A stretch of 6,643 nt of DNA from Actinomycetes bacterium (GTDB lineage: Bacteria > Actinomycetota > Thermoleophilia > RBG-16-64-13). The position numbers and the translations under genes were made by a program. Shown here one piece after another: positions 1 through 5,628 of this stretch. The stretch covers positions 1 to 6,643 of the forward strand of contig JAKAHF010000135.1 in NCBI GenBank assembly GCA_021815245.1, read 5' to 3'. The notes beneath the pieces were generated by a model. It did not search any database and had not been told where the DNA came from. It saw nothing but the letters and a program-made list of their open reading frames with translations. How positions within the stretch are numbered: position 1 is the stretch's first letter; every line of letters begins with the position of its first letter.

Positions 1-1
1 C

Positions 2-997
2 GTTGTGGCGGGCCCGGGGCCCGGCAGCGGCAAACTGGCCACCTGTCTGTCACAGCTCTACCACGAGCATCTGAGGGGAAGCGCAGCGGGCTACGCGAAG
101 TTCGAGACCTTCCCCATCTGGAATCTGCCGCTGAAGCACCCTGTGAACGTCGCCTACGAGGCGGCGACGGTCGAACTGCACGACGTCAATCAGATCGATC
201 CGTTCCATCTCGACGCCTACGGCGAGCAGGCGGTGAACTACAACCGCGATATCGAGGCCTTCCCTCTGCTCGCACGAATCCTGCAGCGCGTCGACGGCGC
301 GACCCGCTATCACTCTCCGACCGACATGGGGGTCAACAGAGCGGGGTTCGCCATCACTGATGACGCAGTGGTGCGCGAGGCGGCGCAGCAGGAGATCGTC
401 CGCCGGCACTTCCGCTATGCCTGCGAATACCTCATGGGCTTGGTGGAACGCGAGGACGCCGACCGCGCGCAGCTGATCATGAACGAACTCGGGCTCGACG
501 AATCGCAAAGGAATGTGGTCGGTCCCGCCCGCGAGGCGGCCGCCGAGGGAGAGGTACGGGGCAAAGGCAACGAAGGAGTGTATTGTGGCGCGGCCATCGC
601 TCTGCCCGACGGCACGATCGTCACCGGCAAGAACTCACCGCTGATGCACGCGGCACCGGCCGTGATCTTGAACGCCGTGAAACGGCTATCGAGCATCCCC
701 GACGCCATCCCGCTTCTCACGCCCACTGTCATCGAGTCGATCGCCAGCATGAAGAAAGACGTGCTGCGCATGAAGGCGGTGAGCCTCGACCTGGACGAGA
801 TGCTGATCGCTCTCGGCATCAGCGCGACCGCCAACCCCACCGCCCGCATCGCCGTGGAGTGCCTGACGAAGCTTGCCGGATGCGAGTTCCACACGACCCA
901 CATGCCGACCGCGGGTGACGAAGCGGGACTACGCAAGCTGGGTCTGAACGCTACGAGCGACCCTCAGTTCGCGACTCGGTCGCTGATCGTCGGCTAG
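2..997 (+). CDS. DUF1846 / UPF0371 family protein, 5'-truncated by the window edge
   Basis: Partial gene: the frame is open to the left edge and ends in TAG at 995-997, giving about 331 visible codons. Members of DUF1846 (UPF0371) are, as I recall, close to 500 residues, so roughly the first third is missing. The GTG at position 5 lies inside the conserved core and is not a believable start. The visible part opens with the family's glycine-rich GPGPGSGK-LATCLSQLYH block, followed by YAKFETFPIWNLPLKHPVN, DPFHL, VNYNRDIE and SPTDMGVN, and near the end VTGKNSPLMHAAPAVILNA and GDEAGLRKLGLNATSDP. All of these are hallmark blocks of the family. The GPGSGK stretch resembles a P-loop but lacks the Ser/Thr after the lysine, so nucleotide binding is not established. 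No signal peptide or membrane segment is visible in this part, so it is probably cytosolic. The biochemical role of the family is unknown to me. It converges on the SLH gene, with 42 bp between the stops. Confidence 0.93.
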   Translation, partial: VVAGPGPGSGKLATCLSQLYHEHLRGSAAGYAKFETFPIWNLPLKHPVNVAYEAATVELHDVNQIDPFHLDAYGEQAVNYNRDIEAFPLLARILQRVDGATRYHSPTDMGVNRAGFAITDDAVVREAAQQEIVRRHFRYACEYLMGLVEREDADRAQLIMNELGLDESQRNVVGPAREAAAEGEVRGKGNEGVYCGAAIALPDGTIVTGKNSPLMHAAPAVILNAVKRLSSIPDAIPLLTPTVIESIASMKKDVLRMKAVSLDLDEMLIALGISATANPTARIAVECLTKLAGCEFHTTHMPTAGDEAGLRKLGLNATSDPQFATRSLIVG

Positions 998-1014
998 CGT
1001 AGGGTAGGCGTTTC

Positions 1015-1035
1015 CGCCCGGCTCGCCGGCGGGCG
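1015..1035. terminator. GC-rich hairpin between convergent genes, possible bidirectional terminator
   Basis: CGCCCG (1015-1020) and CGGGCG (1030-1035) form a perfect 6-bp inverted repeat around a 9-nt GC-rich centre. An alternative inner stem, CCGG (1018-1021) with CCGG (1026-1029), closes a CTCG loop. It lies in the 42-bp gap between the stop of the DUF1846 gene (997) and the stop of the SLH gene (1040), where a shared terminator is expected. There is no U-run on either side, so this is not a classic Rho-independent terminator. It could be an I-shaped (tail-less) terminator of the sort proposed for high-GC Gram-positives, or only a GC-rich spacer. Confidence 0.4.
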
Positions 1036-1039
1036 ATGC

Positions 1040-2719
1040 TCACATGAGTCGTTCGTCGTAGAGCTGGGGATACACCGTATTGCCGCTCAGAGTGTTGTTG
1101 TTCTCGATTGTCGGATCGGCTGTGGCATAGATGTAGATGCCATATTTGTTGCCGGTGCACTCGTTTCGCCGGACCGTGCCCCTGCTCTGGTCGAAGAAGA
1201 TGATCCCCGTGTCGGCGTTGCCTACACACGTGTTGTCTTCGACGTTGGCGACGGCCTGATCGCTGACACTGATGCCATGGCGTCCGTTGTGAGAGCAATC
1301 GTTGTCACGGATCGTGCCGGTAGCGTTGTTCAGCAACGAAATCCCCGTCAGCGTGTTGTATTCGCACGTGTTCTCTTCGAGAACGACAGCGGCCCGGCTC
1401 TGCGCAGTGATGCCTCTCGTGGCATTGTAGCCGCCGTAGTTGTTGCGGGCCGTGCCTCGGGAATCTCCGCTGAACAGGATTCCGGCGCCTCCGTTGCTGG
1501 TGCACGTATTGGTCTCGAGGAGGGCGTCCGCCGAGCCGGCGAGAGAGATGCCGTGCAGGGCATTCTTGGTGAACACGCAGTCCTTGACGGTGGCGACGGT
1601 CGTGCCGGTCAAGAAGAGGCCGCTGCCGCCATCCTCGTTCAAGCGGTTTCCCCCAGAGAAGTAGCAGGAGCGCAACTCGACGTCGGCATCGTCGGCTTTC
1701 AGCACGTTGGAACTCTTGCCCGTGCTAGTGCTCACGAAACGCACGTTTTCGGCAACGAATCGTGCGCCGGTCATCGCCACGACCGTATCTGGGCAGGTGA
1801 CCAGGGTCTTGCCTGTCTGCCAACCCGCGCCCATCACTTTCAGGGAGAAGTCAACGGTGAGGGTCTTGGTCAGAGCGAAGGTGCCGACTCCGAGATGGAT
1901 CGTCGAACCGGGACCGAGAGCGGTGACGGCGGCTTCAAGGGTCGGAAAGTCTCCGGTGCCGTCGGCCTTTACCCACACATCGCGCGCCTGGGAAGGTGGG
2001 GGTGTCGTGGTGGGCGGAGTGGTGGTGGGCGGAGTGGTAGATGGCGGCGATCCATCGCCATCCAGTACGACGAGGAGGTTCCATAGCATCTGGGCTACCT
2101 CGCCCCGGGTAGCCGTGGCGACTGCGCTCCAGCCTGGACCCATGCCGATCAATCCATCGAGCAGGCCGTTGTACTCGGCGACGCGCAGATTCTGCCCGTG
2201 AGGCTCGGCGACCCCATCGAACAGCGACGCCGCTCCAGAAGGCGGATCGAGCAGCGCTCCGGGGCGCAGGCTGTCGGCCCCCCTCACGATCATGGTCACC
2301 ACCTGGTCGCGTCTGATGGAGTTCCACGGCGCGAACAGAGTCTGAGCGGCATCGGTGCCTCGGGTGATGCCGCGATCATAGGCGGTCTGTACAAAACGAT
2401 GCGGGTAACCGTTGGCATCGGGCGGCCCGAGGTCGGTGAAACGGGTGCCGGTGGAGGCATTGGGAGCGATGCCGAGGGCGCCGACGATCATCTTGGCGAA
2501 CTGGGCCCTCTTGACTGGGTCGTTCAGGCCGAAGCTGCCATTGACGTACCCGCCGATGATCCCTCGCTGGGAGAGTTCGTCGACGGCATTCTCATAGGCG
2601 TGGCCTGCAGGCACGTCGAAAAAGGCCCACCCAGGGCCGGCCAGTACGAGGAGGATGACCGCCGCCATCGCGACGGCTCCCATGGCGCCGAAGCGCAACA
2701 GCAACCCTACGCGATGCAT
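1040..2719 (-). CDS. Secreted SLH-domain protein with C-terminal right-handed parallel beta-helix
   Basis: Predicted cell-wall-anchored surface protein of 559 residues. ATG at 2717-2719 was chosen because it is preceded by AAGGTGAGGT with a 5-nt spacer and begins a signal peptide (hydrophobic stretch about 11-30, likely cleavage after GWA at 32). The frame stays open further upstream to 2929, but that part is Arg-rich, overlaps the radical SAM gene and is not believable. Three SLH repeats follow, at about 34-82 (FFDVPAGHAY...KRAQFAKMIV), 94-147 (FTDLG...RRDQVVTMIV) and 167-217 (FDGVAEPH...TRGEVAQMLW). SLH triplets usually bind secondary cell-wall polymer in Gram-positive envelopes. A Pro/Thr linker (about 225-243) leads to a pectin-lyase-like domain that starts VWVKADGTGDFPTLEAAVTAL and becomes a regular beta-helix at 375-534. 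The substrate is unknown. The fold is shared by polysaccharide lyases, NosD/CASH proteins and non-enzymatic adhesins. The protein ends just after the last rung. It is probably co-transcribed with the radical SAM gene 70 bp upstream. Confidence 0.93.
   Translation of the reverse strand: MHRVGLLLRFGAMGAVAMAAVILLVLAGPGWAFFDVPAGHAYENAVDELSQRGIIGGYVNGSFGLNDPVKRAQFAKMIVGALGIAPNASTGTRFTDLGPPDANGYPHRFVQTAYDRGITRGTDAAQTLFAPWNSIRRDQVVTMIVRGADSLRPGALLDPPSGAASLFDGVAEPHGQNLRVAEYNGLLDGLIGMGPGWSAVATATRGEVAQMLWNLLVVLDGDGSPPSTTPPTTTPPTTTPPPSQARDVWVKADGTGDFPTLEAAVTALGPGSTIHLGVGTFALTKTLTVDFSLKVMGAGWQTGKTLVTCPDTVVAMTGARFVAENVRFVSTSTGKSSNVLKADDADVELRSCYFSGGNRLNEDGGSGLFLTGTTVATVKDCVFTKNALHGISLAGSADALLETNTCTSNGGAGILFSGDSRGTARNNYGGYNATRGITAQSRAAVVLEENTCEYNTLTGISLLNNATGTIRDNDCSHNGRHGISVSDQAVANVEDNTCVGNADTGIIFFDQSRGTVRRNECTGNKYGIYIYATADPTIENNNTLSGNTVYPQLYDERLM
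1118..1597 (-). repeat. Seven beta-helix rungs of 23 residues (last one 22) with Asn and Cys ladders
   Basis: Residues 375-534 of the SLH protein divide without gaps into units starting at 375, 398, 421, 444, 467, 490 and 513. The first six are exactly 23 residues and the last is 22. Position 12 is Asn in all seven (386, 409, 432, 455, 478, 501, 524). N-x3-G-I occurs in six; the shorter seventh rung has GI one position earlier. Position 7 is Asn in rungs 2-7. Position 9 is Cys in rungs 2, 4, 5, 6 and 7 (406, 452, 475, 498, 521). In a right-handed parallel beta-helix such columns stack as side-chain ladders. The repeats are visible in the protein and not as exact DNA copies, so they look old and not like a recent expansion. 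The cysteine pattern is unusual for an exported protein. Confidence 0.85.
2007..2036. repeat. 15-bp tandem repeat, two exact copies, coding for the Pro/Thr linker
   Basis: GTGGTGGGCGGAGTG occurs twice head to tail (2007-2021 and 2022-2036, + strand sequence). On the coding (-) strand it encodes the repeating PPTTT pattern of the linker between the SLH triplet and the beta-helix domain. The unit is a multiple of three, so copy-number change would lengthen or shorten the linker without breaking the frame. Such Pro/Thr linkers are often extended and sometimes glycosylated in surface proteins; nothing here shows glycosylation directly. Confidence 0.8.
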
Positions 2720-2724
2720 CGCAC

Positions 2725-2734
2725 ACCTCACCTT
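2725..2734 (-). promoter_or_regulatory. Shine-Dalgarno site that sets the start of the SLH gene
   Basis: On the - strand AAGGTGAGGT (2734 to 2725) lies 5 nt before the ATG at 2719. This and the signal peptide that begins directly at that ATG fix the start, and they rule out the longer open frame that runs into the radical SAM gene. No convincing promoter was seen in the 70 bp between the two genes. Confidence 0.7.
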
Positions 2735-2783
2735 CGTTGCGAACCTTCGTGGATGAACAGGGTGGCGGCGTGATCGGACTGCA

Positions 2784-2798
2784 ATAGGCCTATAGGCC
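2784..2798. repeat. Overlapping perfect palindromes at the radical SAM stop codon
   Basis: ATAGGCCTAT (2784-2793) and GGCCTATAGGCC (2787-2798) are both perfect palindromes and overlap each other. Together they form a direct repeat of ATAGGCC separated by one T. The second palindrome includes the TAG stop of the radical SAM gene (2790-2792). A short hairpin, a protein-binding site or chance are all possible. No U-run follows on the - strand, so a terminator is not supported. Confidence 0.55.
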
Positions 2799-4208
2799 GC
2801 TACTCTCCATGCCGGTGCCGTTGGCCATGTGCCAGGAGCGCGTGTGAGGCAACCGCTTGAGCGCCGCCATGAACGCCTTGTTGCGCGCGTCCTTGCGCCA
2901 CCTGCGGATGATCCAGACTCCCCAGCCATGGAAGAGCAGTCTCGTGAAGCGGAACGAGACCAGGAGCTTCAGCCACTGGCGTTTCGAGTAGAAACGCGCG
3001 TAGGCACGCACGACCTCGCTTTGTAGCTCGTACGGCGTCATGTGCTTGGGCGCGAACACCACGTGATGAGCGTCGTAGAGGTGCCAACGCTTGTCGAATA
3101 TGCGTCCCTGTTCCTCCAACTGCTGGAACTGCGGCGTGCCCGGCAGCGGGGTGAGGATGTTGAGCATCACCGTGTCTATGCGATGCTTGAGAGCGAAGCT
3201 CACCGTGTCGCGTATGGTCTGCTTGGTGTCGTCGTCGGCGCCGAGAACGAACATGCCGTGGCTGTTGATGCCAAACTCGTGCAGCTTCTTGACCGCCTGG
3301 ACGATGTCATCGACGCTCTGCGACTTCTCGAAGTGATCGAGGGTCGCTTGGTTCACCGATTCGAGGCCCAGATACACGCGCTCACAGCCAGACCGTTTCA
3401 TGAGGTCGAGCAACTCACGGTCGCGCACCACGTCTGTGCGCACCTGGGCCGACCACGGCATGGACAGACCTTCATCGATCATCATGCGCAGCAGCACCTT
3501 GAGACGTCTCTTGTCGGCCGCCATGTTGTCGTCGTAGAAGAAGATCCTTTTTGCTTTGCTCGCTCTGATCTCGGCGATAACGCTCTCGGCCGACCGAAAG
3601 CGATATTTGCGCCCGAACATGGCGGTTACCGAGCAGAAATTGCAGGCGAAAGGACAGCCCCAGCTGGTCATGATAGGGATCGTGCCCAGCTTCTCGTGTC
3701 CCTTGATCAGCGTCAGGTCTGGGAAAGGCAGGGTATCGAGATCTTTGCACCGCTCGCGGTCGGCGTTGTGTACCGCCACTCCGTCGGCCATGTAGGAGAG
3801 GCCGGCGATGCTGGATAGCTCGCGCTTGCCCGCGAGTGCCTCGATGAGTTCGGCCATGAAAGCTTCGCCGCCTTCACCTCGGGCCACGTAATCGGTGTGC
3901 TCGAGGGCCTCAGAAGCCATGAAGGTGACGTGCGGACCTCCCATGACCACGGGTATGCCCCGGGCGCGGATGCGGTCGGCGAACTGGTAGCCGGTGGTCG
4001 CGGTGGAGGTCGTCGTCGAGATGCCGACAAGGTCCGACGAAAGCACATCGTTCCAGTCGATGGGCGAGAACTGTGGAATGTAGATGGATACGTCGTGACC
4101 CTGCGCGATCAGCGAAGCGCCGATCGCCGGCAGGCCCAGACGCGGGAACATGACCTTGCTGAATACATTCATGCCAGGGGGTTCCGGCTCGATGAGGCGA
4201 ATCTTCAC
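2790..4208 (-). CDS. B12-binding-domain radical SAM protein, substrate unknown
   Basis: A 472-residue radical SAM enzyme of the cobalamin-binding (BchE/P-methylase-like) class. The N-terminal part (about 1-130) has the Rossmann-type B12-domain pattern: LGLPAIGASLIAQGHDVSIY, VGISTTTSTATTGYQFAD, VVMGGPHVTFMASEAL and YVARGEGGEAF. The core follows with CxxxCxxC at Cys185, Cys189 and Cys192 (SWGCPFACNFC), which would bind the 4Fe-4S cluster that cleaves S-adenosylmethionine, then FFYDDNMA, VYLGLESVNQ, GMFVLGADDDT and NILTPLPGTPQF, typical of the TIM-barrel. The C-terminal about 60 residues are basic and aromatic-rich. The usual cobalamin-ligand motif DxHxxG is absent, as in a subset of this class, so any bound cobalamin would lack that His ligand. 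GTG at 4206-4208 was chosen because AAGGAG lies 6 nt upstream and the protein then begins at the B12 domain (VKIRLIEPEPPG); the frame runs on to 4271 without support. Members methylate or rearrange unactivated carbons in lipids, cofactors or natural products; which applies here cannot be told. Confidence 0.93.
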   Translation of the reverse strand: MKIRLIEPEPPGMNVFSKVMFPRLGLPAIGASLIAQGHDVSIYIPQFSPIDWNDVLSSDLVGISTTTSTATTGYQFADRIRARGIPVVMGGPHVTFMASEALEHTDYVARGEGGEAFMAELIEALAGKRELSSIAGLSYMADGVAVHNADRERCKDLDTLPFPDLTLIKGHEKLGTIPIMTSWGCPFACNFCSVTAMFGRKYRFRSAESVIAEIRASKAKRIFFYDDNMAADKRRLKVLLRMMIDEGLSMPWSAQVRTDVVRDRELLDLMKRSGCERVYLGLESVNQATLDHFEKSQSVDDIVQAVKKLHEFGINSHGMFVLGADDDTKQTIRDTVSFALKHRIDTVMLNILTPLPGTPQFQQLEEQGRIFDKRWHLYDAHHVVFAPKHMTPYELQSEVVRAYARFYSKRQWLKLLVSFRFTRLLFHGWGVWIIRRWRKDARNKAFMAALKRLPHTRSWHMANGTGMESSGL

Positions 4209-4214
4209 TCGTAG

Positions 4215-4240
4215 CTCCTTGGATGCGCCAAGGGAGGCGC
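4215..4240 (-). promoter_or_regulatory. Radical SAM leader: Shine-Dalgarno site inside an inverted repeat, with an alternative hairpin
   Basis: On the - strand the AAGGAG ribosome-binding site (4220 to 4215) is part of CCAAGGAG, which can pair with CTCCCTTGG (4236 to 4228) across a 5-nt loop (CGCAT). This gives eight base pairs with one bulged C and would hide the ribosome-binding site. The same upstream strand can instead form GCGCC (4240 to 4236) with GGCGC (4229 to 4225) around a 6-nt loop, which leaves AAGGAG free. The two folds exclude each other because they use the same bases. This arrangement fits translational control, for example by an RNA switch or temperature, but no known riboswitch aptamer was recognised and the leader is short. 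Confidence 0.4.
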
Positions 4241-4295
4241 TTTTCGTGCAGCGGCGCCGAAGCGCACGCATTCATATCTCTTTCTTAAGTGCTGA

Positions 4296-4409
4296 TTCTA
4301 CACCCTTGGGTGTCGGTTTCTCGCAGCCTCTCCCCGCTTCTGCCCAGACTGCGGCTCCGCCGTCACTCCCGGCTCCAGCTTCTGCCGGGGATGCGGCAAG
4401 AGATTCTAG
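4296..4409 (+). pseudogene. Orphan C-terminal zinc ribbon, remnant of a lost gene
   Basis: On the + strand, in the gap between two - strand genes, one frame reads RFCPDCG, then a ten-residue spacer counted from Cys to Cys, then FCRGCGKRF and a TAG stop (4407-4409). The CX2C-X10-CX2C spacing, the Gly after each second Cys and the Phe before each first Cys match the common zinc-ribbon_2 type exactly. The Cys codons are at 4341, 4350, 4383 and 4392. The frame is bounded upstream by TGA at 4293-4295 and has no ATG, GTG, TTG, CTG or ATT codon before the domain, so it cannot be translated by ordinary initiation. It therefore looks like the 3' end of a gene whose front part was lost or frameshifted. 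A frameshift from the overlapping GTG frame at 4289 is possible, but that start has no Shine-Dalgarno site. Confidence 0.6.
4300..4313. repeat. Perfect 6-bp inverted repeat upstream of the radical SAM gene
   Basis: ACACCC (4300-4305) and GGGTGT (4308-4313) are perfect inverted copies two bases apart. They lie about 90 bp upstream of the radical SAM GTG and inside the zinc-ribbon remnant frame. The spacing suits a small dyad operator for a dimeric regulator better than a hairpin. Between it and the gene, the - strand has the weak -10-like TATGAA at about 4277-4272 without a good -35, so a promoter is only suggested. Confidence 0.4.
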
Positions 4410-4430
4410 AGTCCCGGCCGCCTGCTCTCC

Positions 4431-5582
4431 CTAATAGCGGTAGATCGCGGCTATTCCCGTACCGGTCGGCATCCGCTCGGCGGGGACGACGAGAACCCCT
4501 CCGCCCATCTTGAGGGTCAGCTCCCCCAGATCGTTGAGCACCTCATCGACCTTGGGGTCCGTCGGGTCGCCATACGCGATGTCGCCGGTCTCAGCGTCGA
4601 TGCGCCCGGGAATCTGGCGGTCGGCTTCGATGAGCAGGGTCGCCACCTGTCCGGCAACGACCGCTTTGGCGACGTTCGTCACATCCTCATCGCCGAGGCT
4701 CTTGGCCCTCGCCGTGCCGAACTCCTCGATCAGCGTGTCCAGCCGTTTCAGGTAGTGGGGCTCGACGATGTGCCAGGCCCGCCGGCGGAGTTCGTCGCCG
4801 GACAGAGCGTCAGGGTGGGTGTCGATGCCTTCGTCCATCAGCAACGGGTTGTGGCTGACTTGGTGAAACAGTTGACGATGCTCAGGGAGCGTCGCCAGAA
4901 TCAGCGGAAGGGCCGATGGCCGGGAGTGGTGTTCGAGGATCCCACGGTCGACGGCGCGGAAGAAGCGTTCCGCGTCGATTTCGACCTCGGAGTCCCTCCC
5001 GCCGTGGCCATGGTGCATAGCCGGGTGCGACCCGCCGATGCCGCCGTATGAGGCGACGGTCTGGTGGGGCTCGGTCAATTCACCCCCCAGCGCCTCGGTG
5101 ATCGTCCGCGGCACGCCGGGGGCCGGGTCGATCTCGTCTAGAGCGTCACGGTTGCCCTCAAACAATCTGATCGCTTGTAGGCTCAGTCCGAGCACCTGGT
5201 ATCGGTCGACTGCCTGGAGCATGCGCAGCAGCGGCTTTGTGTGGAAGCGATCGGCCACAATTGCCAGCTCGGCGACCGGCTGTTGGAGCCGGTAGACTCT
5301 GAACAGGCCTCGCGCGCTCAGCACGGCCAGCCCGTCGAGGGTGTGTTCCCAGAAGGCACGGTCCTCCGCTACCACCAGGAAAGGGTCCAAGAGCGTCTGG
5401 ATCTCACGCTTCGGATGCTTCTGTCGCAGCGACTCCTCTAGTGCCTTCACGAGGTTCCCGAACCGTATTGGATCCTGCTGGTTTTCCGGACGGTGCCGGT
5501 GAGTCGGCTGGTAGAGCGAGAGGCAGGGGGGTTCAAAAGTCTCAAGAAGCCCTGCTGCGTAGTCCTCGGCGAATGTGTTCAC
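4431..5582 (-). CDS. Bacterial/archaeal eRF1-like (baeRF-type) protein, putative ribosome-associated factor
   Basis: A 383-residue protein that I place in the baeRF group (bacterial relatives of eRF1/Pelota, probably the baeRF3 type). It starts CLSLYQPTHRHRPENQQDPIRFGNLVKALEESL, a typical family N-terminus. It continues with a region centred on GLAVLSARGLFRVYRLQ (about 84-100), a His/Gly-rich loop (GSHPAMHHGHGGRDSE, about 184-199) followed by FFRAVDRGILE (207-217), and a C-terminal eRF1-like domain with VAKAVVAGQVATLLIEADRQIPG and the closing GGGVLVVPAERMPTGTGIAAIYRY type block. The GGQ tripeptide that drives peptide release in true eRF1 is absent. The family is thought from sequence analysis to act on ribosomes, in rescue, hibernation or quality control; the related Balon protein binds idle ribosomes. 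The exact job here is inferred. The GTG at 5580-5582 is backed by GGGGAGGT 5 nt upstream. The gene lies 46 bp downstream of the GMC oxidoreductase and is probably in the same transcript. Confidence 0.82.
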   Translation of the reverse strand: MNTFAEDYAAGLLETFEPPCLSLYQPTHRHRPENQQDPIRFGNLVKALEESLRQKHPKREIQTLLDPFLVVAEDRAFWEHTLDGLAVLSARGLFRVYRLQQPVAELAIVADRFHTKPLLRMLQAVDRYQVLGLSLQAIRLFEGNRDALDEIDPAPGVPRTITEALGGELTEPHQTVASYGGIGGSHPAMHHGHGGRDSEVEIDAERFFRAVDRGILEHHSRPSALPLILATLPEHRQLFHQVSHNPLLMDEGIDTHPDALSGDELRRRAWHIVEPHYLKRLDTLIEEFGTARAKSLGDEDVTNVAKAVVAGQVATLLIEADRQIPGRIDAETGDIAYGDPTDPKVDEVLNDLGELTLKMGGGVLVVPAERMPTGTGIAAIYRY

Positions 5583-5587
5583 TAGTT

Positions 5588-5595
5588 ACCTCCCC
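5588..5595 (-). promoter_or_regulatory. Strong Shine-Dalgarno site confirming the GTG start of the eRF1-like gene
   Basis: On the - strand GGGGAGGT (5595 to 5588) precedes the GTG start by 5 nt (AACTA). It lies in the 46-bp gap after the stop codon of the GMC oxidoreductase. The gap is too short for an obvious separate promoter, which supports co-transcription of the two genes. Confidence 0.8.
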
Positions 5596-5628
5596 GGTGC
5601 CGTTGCACCTCGTTGGCGCCTGTGACTC

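Noticed and set aside
5..40. P-loop (Walker A) in the DUF1846 protein
   Set aside because: The GPGSGK stretch lacks the Ser/Thr after Lys and the exact spacing of Walker A; it is a conserved block of the family, not proof of ATP binding.
1277..2086. Long + strand open frame (269 codons) opposite the beta-helix gene
   Set aside because: Antisense shadow of a well-supported gene in high-GC DNA; its translation is rich in Ala/Arg/Gly with no recognisable domain.
2720..2929. N-terminal extension of the SLH protein frame (70 more residues)
   Set aside because: It is Arg/Ser-rich and low in family character, overlaps the 3' end of the radical SAM gene, and the internal ATG at 2719 has both a Shine-Dalgarno site and a signal peptide directly after it.
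3042..3818. Long + strand open frame (258 codons) opposite the radical SAM gene
   Set aside because: Antisense shadow; the - strand frame carries the full radical SAM motif set and this one carries no domain.
4225..4244. GCGCC/GGCGC hairpin followed by TTTT on the + strand, like a Rho-independent terminator
   Set aside because: No + strand gene ends before it, the stem is only 5 bp and the T-run only four. On the - strand the same bases lie in the radical SAM leader, which is the more likely context.
4209..4271. Upstream 21 codons of the radical SAM frame
   Set aside because: No Shine-Dalgarno site and basic low-similarity residues; GTG at 4208 has AAGGAG at good spacing and begins at the B12 domain.
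4262..4310. Possible sigma-70-type promoter for the radical SAM gene (- strand TATGAA)
   Set aside because: The -10-like hexamer has no credible -35 at 16-18 bp, so it is mentioned only as weak support and not annotated.
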